Assembly: GCA_028826165.1 (NCBI GenBank) | Contig: JAPDFW010000090.1 | Coordinates: forward strand, 1 to 64,000 | Direction of reading: 5' to 3' | DNA length: 64,000 nt | Origin: Anaeramoeba ignava | Lineage: Eukaryota > Metamonada > Anaeramoebidae | In this document: piece by piece, positions 56,901 through 64,000 of the stretch | Numbering within the stretch: the first letter of the stretch is position 1 | Layout of the letters: each line of letters starts with the position of its first letter | Translations under genes and position numbers: made by a program | The notes under the pieces: model-generated | The model's input: the letters and a program-made list of their open reading frames with translations, nothing else | Database searches by the model: none | Told to the model about the DNA's origin: nothing

Positions 56901-59900
56901 TTGTATAATGGTTCTTCTTTATCTGCTGGTAAAAATACGAAATAATGTATTCCTTCTTCAATATAACTTGAAGCTCTAAAGAAATAGAAAGTATTATTTT
57001 TGAGATTTAGAATTTTGAAGAATATTGATCCTAATATTGTTAAATCAAATAGTGAAGTCCATCCCCATTCATCTTGGTCTTTAGGTACATGATATTGTGA
57101 TATTTGTTGAATATTTTCATTTTCATTTTCAATTTCATTTTCAATTTGAATATTTTCATTTTGAATATTTTCATTTTGAATATTTTCATTTTGAATATTT
57201 TCATTTTGAATATTTTCATTTTGAATATTTTCAATTTGAATATTTTCAATTTGAATATTTTCATTTTGTTTTTCATTTTCATGCTCTTTCTTTTCTAAAG
57301 CCTTAAAGGTTACACGAACATATTTTGAATTTCTCTTCGTTGGATTCTGTGATGAAAAATAAAAAGGAATAAATTCTCCACTTCGAATACTATGAGGTTT
57401 CGATTTTTTGGATTCTTTTGTTTTGTAACAAAGACTTCTTGGTAATTCATTTAGAAATATAAATTTAGGAGAAATTGTTATTAATGTTGTCATATTCAAA
57501 TTTTGAGGAGCTTTTTGACTTGAAAATATAAACTCAATCAAACGAATTGGTTCTTTTTTCTTTTCTTTAAGTGCTTTTTCTTTTTTGATTGAACGATATA
57601 AATCTTTCAAAGTAATGCTAGTTTCTTTGGTGTGACTTTCAAAAAGTTCTAAATTTCCATGTAAAATACCTAATTTTGGAATAAATCCAAACCATCTTGT
57701 TTTTGGAATCCTCACATAAACAGATTGACTTGAAACCATTGTGGCTTTTTGATTCTTTAGATTATTATTTTTCCATTTATCAAGTGATTTTGGTGCATAA
57801 ACCTTAGCAGTTTTTTTTGGATGAATGACTAAATTCTGTTGATAAAATTTCAACGATAATCCACATTTATTTATCATCCAAAATTTTGTATAAAAAGTTA
57901 TTTTTTCAGTCCCTAATTTTTTACTCCAATTTTCAGCATAAACATCAAATGTTTTTTGCTTTTTTGTATCCTGAAGAGTAATTTGGTATTCTGAATGCTT
58001 TTTGAATGAATTGATTGTAAATTTCTTTGAAATTGAATATCCAGGAATTTGAATTCGAAGATAAATTTCTTGTTTTTTGCCAAAATAAAAACTGTAGCTT
58101 TTGGTAATTTCACCAAATTTTGAAATGTGATGATATTCTTTGTATTTTTCTGCTTGGTCAATTGAATTTCTATTGCTCAAATGATCAAAAATATCATCAT
58201 TTGGTGTACTATTTTCAATATAATCGGGATTATCGTCAGCATCATTACTGGGACTTTGTTTGAAATTTTGTTCATGTATTAAATTCATATTTTTATTGCT
58301 GTTTTTTTCTGAAATATTTTTTTTAAGATGTTCTTCGTTTTTTGAGTCAGTTTCCCCAACTTCTTTATCAGGTTCATAAATATAAACATCAAGATAGGAA
58401 TTTAGGTAATTGTGGATAATGAGAGGAGGTCGAATTTTTAGTTTCCAAAATGACCAATCTAAATCCTGATTTTTTTTATAACGTCCTTTGGATTCGCCAC
58501 ATTTTTGGATTTTTAAAAGGAAAAAAATTGATTTTTCATCAGAATCTTTGTGTTCACATTTGACCATTTTTGTTGATTGGAAAAGTTGTGTGCAATCAAG
58601 TGTTTCATGGGTGCCATCAAGATAGTAGATATGACCCAATCGGTATTCACTTTGTTGGGTTTTCTCACTCTCTATTTTTGGACGCCAAAATATTTGCCCA
58701 ATTGGTGTTCTAACTAAAGGAATAGTAAAGGAAGTTCTTGAATTAACAACTCCAATGCTTTCTTGGATGTCTTTTGGAAAAGAATGGAATATTTCTAAAG
58801 GAATTGATGTTTTATTGATAATTTGAATGGGAGATCGAAGATAACAAACTTTCACGTCTTGATGAACTTCAATAAATGAAACAACCTTGTAATTTTCAGA
58901 TCTTCCAATCAAATGAACCGTTTCATCCAAAGAACTCAATGAGATTCTATTTGATTCCCATTTCGGGTTTTTGGTAAGATTAAATTGAACAAAATAATCT
59001 GTTTGTGATTCAAAATGGAAGGATCTTTGATGGTATCGATTGAAACAATCAAATTCTAATGCTTCTTCTTGATTATTTTGAAGAGTTTTTCGTGATGATT
59101 CTTTTCCTTTTGGATCAATTGACCAAAATGTAATTTCTTCTCCTGTTTGATTTCGCAAACGAATTGGCACAAAAACTTTTGATTGATAATTTGTTTGTAA
59201 TTTGTTTGCTTTTTCTTCTTCTTTTTTTTCAGTAATATTTTCATTGATATCATCCTCAATTTTGGGTTTATTTTCTATTTTATTCTTTTCTTCTTGAAGT
59301 TCTAAGACTGTATATGATGATTTACGTTGGTAACTTTCATCTTTATATTCATGGGAAAGAGAATCCAATTGATGCAGCAAAGTTTTCAAAAATACAGCGC
59401 TAATATTAATATTAGCAAACTCATCAGAAGAAATTAATAACACTTTGCTTTGTTGTTTCCAATGATAATCAAAATTAAATTTCCAAGATTCAATTAAAGG
59501 CTCCCAACATGCAAGATAATTATTGAAATATTTAACATCTAGTCTTGTTTGATATAAAGAAGATAAATTTGTTGACCAATCATTTAAATACAAATGGAAA
59601 TCGTTCAAATGAAATAAAAGTAATGGATGATCTGGATATAAACTTTTGTAATCATCGATAAATAATAATTTGATTTGGGTCACAAAAACATTGAGTTGCT
59701 CTTCAATAGTGGATCTTATTTGCATTTGCATTTGATGGAATCCATTATCAATTTGGTTTTTGGTATCATTATTTTTGGGGGAATTTTGTTCAATATTTTT
59801 ATTTTCAGAATAATAATCATTATTTAAACCTATATCAATATCATCAATATCATCAACAGTGATTACATTTTCATTTTCATTTTCATTTTCATTTTCAACA

Positions 59901-62900
59901 ATATCTTTAATTTCAATTTCATTAATAATTATATTTGTTTTTTCTTTTTCTTTTTCTTTTTCTTTTTCATCTTCATTTTCTTCTTTGTGAAAAAATTGTA
60001 TTTGAGAAATAAGTTCGCTTTTTTCACTTGAATCATATTTTTCTAAAACAATATGCTTCCATTCTTCTTGATGGTCTTCAAAATTGGAAATTTTCATTGT
60101 TGATCTTCGATTCAAAACCTTTTTGTATCTTTCCAAATCATAGCATCTTAAAAAACTATCAGTAATATCTCCAACAATTTTCTGCAAACTCATTAAATCT
60201 TGGAAAGAAAAAATCATGTCGAGATTCTCTGTCTCAATCGAATGCTTGCTATCCCAGTTGTATCTATTGGATTGAGATTGATTCATTTTGAGATTATAAA
60301 AGAAATATGTTGGAGAAAGAATTGTAATTTTATTATCAGTAAATTTGTTTATTGAAGAAAGCTCGATGTTATTCATTTGGATTTCCAAAAAGACTTTTCC
60401 ATTTGCAGAATCTCGGTATTTAAGAACAAAATCAGAACTCAAATCAAGACATTTTGATAGAGCATCCTTGGGGTTTTCTAATAAAGATAGAAACAAACGT
60501 GAAGCTGAAAGAGTGAATTTAAAATCATGCAAGTTTGAATAATCGGGACGAAGATCTTCATCATGAATAGCCTTTTTACTTTGAGCAAAGCGGAACATTT
60601 CCTCAGTTTCAATGGGAGCGAAGAATTCTCTCATTGAAAATATTGTTGGCCATAAACCAAAAAGTTTGCAGCCAAATAAAGAGAGATGGATATCTTGATT
60701 TCCAATTTCATCGATATAGAATTGAAGTTCAATACTATGATTTGGCATTGTTTCAAATAATTTTTTAAAGGCATTCTCCTGACTTTCTTTATTGTTGTCA
60801 TCTGCTGTAACATCTTCGATTTGAACAACAATTTCTGTCTTTTCGTCTGTTTGCCATAAAATTTCCAATCCAATATCACTTGCGGACGCACAAACAAGCG
60901 ATCCGATAATATCTGGTGTTTGCTTTTCGGGATCGTTCAAATATTCGCCGTTGATTATTTCTGCTGTGCATTTCTCAAAGGCAAGTCTTAATTTGAGCCA
61001 GGGAAAAACAACAAAGTTTTCATCAGTTGATGTGACTAAATCTTCAGAAATATCATTAATTGTACTATCTTGAGTGACTTCAACAGAAGACAATTGCGAA
61101 GAAAGTGATGTTGTGCTGTTCTCGTCGGAGCGCGATGGGATGGGCGGTTTTTGTGGGAGTATTTCTGTGAAGTTCTCGGCAAGAACAGCGAAAAATTGAT
61201 TGTATTGATATTGATTAAAAATCAAGTGTATTTTTGGAATGATTCCCAAAACAGTGTAACTTTGAAACTTTTGCGAATTGTAGAGCACGATTTTGGGAAT
61301 CTCAATGAAAAGATCAAAATCCATCGGGGAAATAAAGAGCAAATGGTCTTGATAATCACGACCGATTAGTCCAGTCATAAAGGCCATTTTTGTGAAATTC
61401 AAATGAAGTGTTTGAAGAAGAATATCTTCGAGTTGAGCATGTTTTTGAGGTTGAATCCGCATTGTTTGCTGCACAAATGTGTTTGTAATCTTGCATTGAT
61501 CAATTTTACCAACAATAATTTCTCTTGATCTTGAATTTCGAGGAAGAATTCCAATCGAATCTGAAATTTCAAAATTGAGGGAAGTTTTTGGATGATTTTC
61601 AAGAAATTGCCGGGTTTTCTCGCCAATTTCATCGACTCCAAAATTAATCAAATCATCCATTTCGGTTGTTTCTTCGAAAAAATCAATCAAAGTATCAGTA
61701 AACATATGCAAATAAACAAAATATATGCCGGCAACTTTTGCATCCAAAAAGGAAGTGAATCCGTTTTGATCGGGTGAATCATAACTGGATAAACTGAATG
61801 TAAGAGAGTTTTGCAGTGAAATGACTGTGGGATATTGAGGATTTTCTTGCATTAAATTTGAGACTTGCAAACCGCTAAAATCACCTGAAATATGTGATTC
61901 AGTACTCAGTGTCTTGATATGCACTTGTGTGTTTTTGAGGACAAGTTCAGTTAATGGGTTATCATTCCGACAAAGCAAAATTGATAAATTATTCACATGA
62001 ACTTGTATTTTTTTCAAAATATTATCAAGTGATTTTGGATCGTTTTGTGTTTTTGTTTTGGGATTTGCTTTTTTATTCATTGCCTTCAGTTTTCTCTGTT
62101 TTTCTTTATATATTTTTTGCATCTTTTTTTTCTTTTGCATTTCCTTTTTATTTTTCTTAATTGATTCTTTATTATTTGCATTTATTTTCAAATTTGGGTT
62201 TGAATTTTTCTTTCCCATCGTGCTTTGTTTTTCGAGTCTCGCAGCAAGTTTTTTCCTTCTGCGAGATCTTGAGGATTGGTAGAAATGAACAAGTTCAGTG
62301 ATTGTTGACTGATTAAAATAAAAGTGGATTTCGTTAAAATGAGCATTAATATTTGTCTGAACTTTTTCGTATTCTGGTGATTTAAGTGGAATATGAAGAA
62401 ACGAAATGGAAATGAACTTATTTTCTTGTGTATTCGCATCTCCGGAACGGAATAAATATCTTCTGTTTTCCGAAGGTGCGAACAAGTCTTCCACATCCAG
62501 TGATTGTATTGTGAAACTTGATGAAACATCAAAACTTTTCACAACCGTTTGGGAATTTATGTTGGATATCGTCAATAAAGCAAGTTTTTTTAATACTGAA
62601 TTGTGTGATTCTCGAGATAACTCAAATTCAATTGATTTGATCCGGAATTGAATATCCGAAAGAACTTCCTGTATGTTTTTTTGCAAACCAAAATTTTCAG
62701 AAGAAACTTGTTTTTCTTTTTCATAATAAGTATTTTCATTTGTTTTAACAGATTTTTTTTTGGAAATTATTCGAAACAATCTGTACAATGATCTGTATTG
62801 ATTTTTTGAAAGAGAAAGAGAGAGACGATCCAAATTTCCAAGAATTCTATTTGTTTTTTTTTTTTAAGAATAAATTAATTTAAAAAAAATGAGAAGAAAA

Positions 62901-64000
62901 TTAATATAAACTTTTTTTTTTTTACCGAATTTTTGGAATTAAAGGATAATTATGAAGAACAGAAATGCTTAAAGTTGTTTCAATTGAGAAATTTTGGATA
63001 ATTTTATTCAATTTTTCATTTGAATTTTCATTTGAATTTTCATTTGAATTTGAATTTAAATTTTCATTTGAATTTGTAAAATAATTGTTTCCATTTTTAA
63101 ATAATTGCGCATTTGCATCAACTAATTTTAAATGAAAGGTATCATACAAATCATCCAAATCATTTTCAGGAAGATTTTCCAAAGAAAGAATATTTTGGAA
63201 GTAGAGATTATCATTTTCATTATTTTGATAACTAAAATTAATTCGCGAGAACTTTGAAAATCTTCTTTTCCATTTTTCTTGATTTTGTTCAGAATGACTT
63301 TCAAAAGACAAAGATCCAAGATCAAGAACAAGCAAAGAAGAATCAAAAGAATCGGGTTTTTCAGGTATTAAAATAACAGGAGCCTTCATTTGGAATGAAA
63401 GATTGACTTTTTTGTGTTCCGAAATGGCTTTTTGTAAAGATTCTGAAGTAAATTTTGCAAAATTCTCGAATTTGGCAACAGCAGCATCCTCGAATTCTTT
63501 GATTGAATAACGGTCCTTGATCTCAAAAAATTGCATGATTTCTGTATAAAAACTTTTCACAAATACAATTTCCGAGGGTTGAAGAGTAAATTGGATGTTG
63601 ATATCAGAAGCTGTTTCTGAAGGATGAAGTTCAATTTCCATTTCAAGAAAATTCTCTGAATTTTGGGATGATTTCTGAGGATAAAAAATTCTGCGAAATG
63701 GGGAATTCTGTTTTAAATGGTTGTTGATTTCTAGTGAATTGAGAGACAATTTGATTATTTGCGAATTTTTTTGGATCGATATAAAAGATTTGATGTTTGA
63801 AATTGTAATGTCTGATATTGTTGAATAATAATAATCTTGATCCTTCTTGATTTTCTTTGAAAAAACAATTTTCGCGTTTTTGATGTTGATTTGGAATCTG
63901 ATGTTGATTCCTTCATCCATAGAATTGGAAAGGAATTTATTATCCGTAACGCCAAGTGAAATGTATAATTCGTTTATTTTTTCATCGGAAAATTTAACCG
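53978..64000 (-). CDS. VPS13: VPS13-family bridge-like lipid transfer protein (N-terminus beyond window)
   Basis: Exons in view: 62926-64000 (continues off the end), 55054-62846 (7.8 kb), 53978-54186; about 3,020 residues visible. VPS13 proteins move lipids between organelles at contact sites. The N-terminal part in view has beta-rich lipid-groove repeats. From about 59,190 down come VAB-type modules, each opening with a hydrophobic-Asn motif (VPIRLRNQTGEEITFWSI, PIQIINKTSIPLEIFHSF, LIIHNYLNSYLDVYIYEP, MINKCGLSLKFYQQN, YKIRNNTKIQLAI). The C-terminal VPS13 core follows: LIGSVDFLGDPVGLFENIGTG, then FFKGVGMGLVGVITKSIAGA. The last exon is a short basic/aromatic end, possibly part of a PH-like fold. 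Low-complexity inserts: ENIQN repeats (57100-57270) and EKEKEK/ENEN (59860-59990). The chorein N-terminal domain would lie beyond 64000. Confidence 0.9.
54187..55053 (-). repeat. VPS13 last intron, TTTATTTAA and ATTCCACTTTTT repeats
   Basis: TTTAATTTATTTAATT units broken up by a recurring AAATTCCACTTTTTATTCCA block (near 54239, 54350, 54577, 54685, 54782 and 54951). Unlike the other long introns, that block reads AAAAGTGGAA in sense and so carries AG and GT. Confidence 0.85.

Noticed and set aside
60345-62651. Several 60-115 residue frames on both strands inside VPS13
   Set aside because: They are shadows of the 7.8-kb VPS13 exon, which has family similarity throughout.

Overview
The window is nuclear DNA from an AT-rich, intron-containing protist. 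I could place 14 protein-coding genes, two of them cut by the window edges, plus one apparently intact DNA transposon. The gene set (Aquarius, NUDT21/CFIm25, eIF4G, ATG13, RABL6, VPS13, a VPS9-domain GEF, a RasGEF, a RCC1-BTB protein, a TLDc protein, a TOG protein, palmitoyl thioesterase, adenylate kinase) is a eukaryotic housekeeping, trafficking and signalling set. RCC1-BTB, TLDc and RasGEF proteins with Asn/Glu/Lys-rich low complexity suggest an amoeboid protist. The style reminds me most of Anaeramoeba (Metamonada), but that is inference.

Layout. 1-2500: last intron (about 13 copies of a 180-bp satellite) and last exon of a TLDc gene (+). 2897-6583: a transposon with 16-bp inverted repeats and a 3-bp target duplication, inserted in a 144-bp satellite; its one gene fuses a Harbinger/IS5-type DDE transposase to a ubiquitin-specific protease. 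8298-12996: DUF2059 protein (+), RCC1-BTB (+), PPT1 (-). 13.1-15.8 kb: 165-bp satellite. 16139-25360: frameshifted membrane protein (+), Aquarius (-), tiny membrane protein (+), ATG13 (+). 25560-36051: RasGEF (+) and a CLASP-like TOG protein (-). 36229-44129: adenylate kinase (-), NUDT21 (-), eIF4G (+). 44326-53775: RABL6 (+), VPS9 GEF (-). 53978-64000: VPS13 (-), N-terminus outside the window.

I resolved 40 introns by matching GT..AG ends, codon phase and protein-family continuity. They fall into two classes: 60-113 bp, and 156 to over 2,300 bp. The long ones are filled with minisatellites, each intron having its own unit. On the sense strand these arrays are almost free of G, so they carry almost no AG or GT. 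A T-rich element with TTTCATTTTT repeats lies just upstream of most host genes, in both orientations at two divergent promoters, and is not seen before the transposon gene.

The most novel item is the transposase-deubiquitinase fusion in an element with clear ends. Next are the sense-strand G-free intronic satellites, an Aquarius with eroded helicase motifs, a bacterial-type DUF2059 gene, and single-base frame breaks in three genes, one of them inside a conserved RasGEF catalytic exon.
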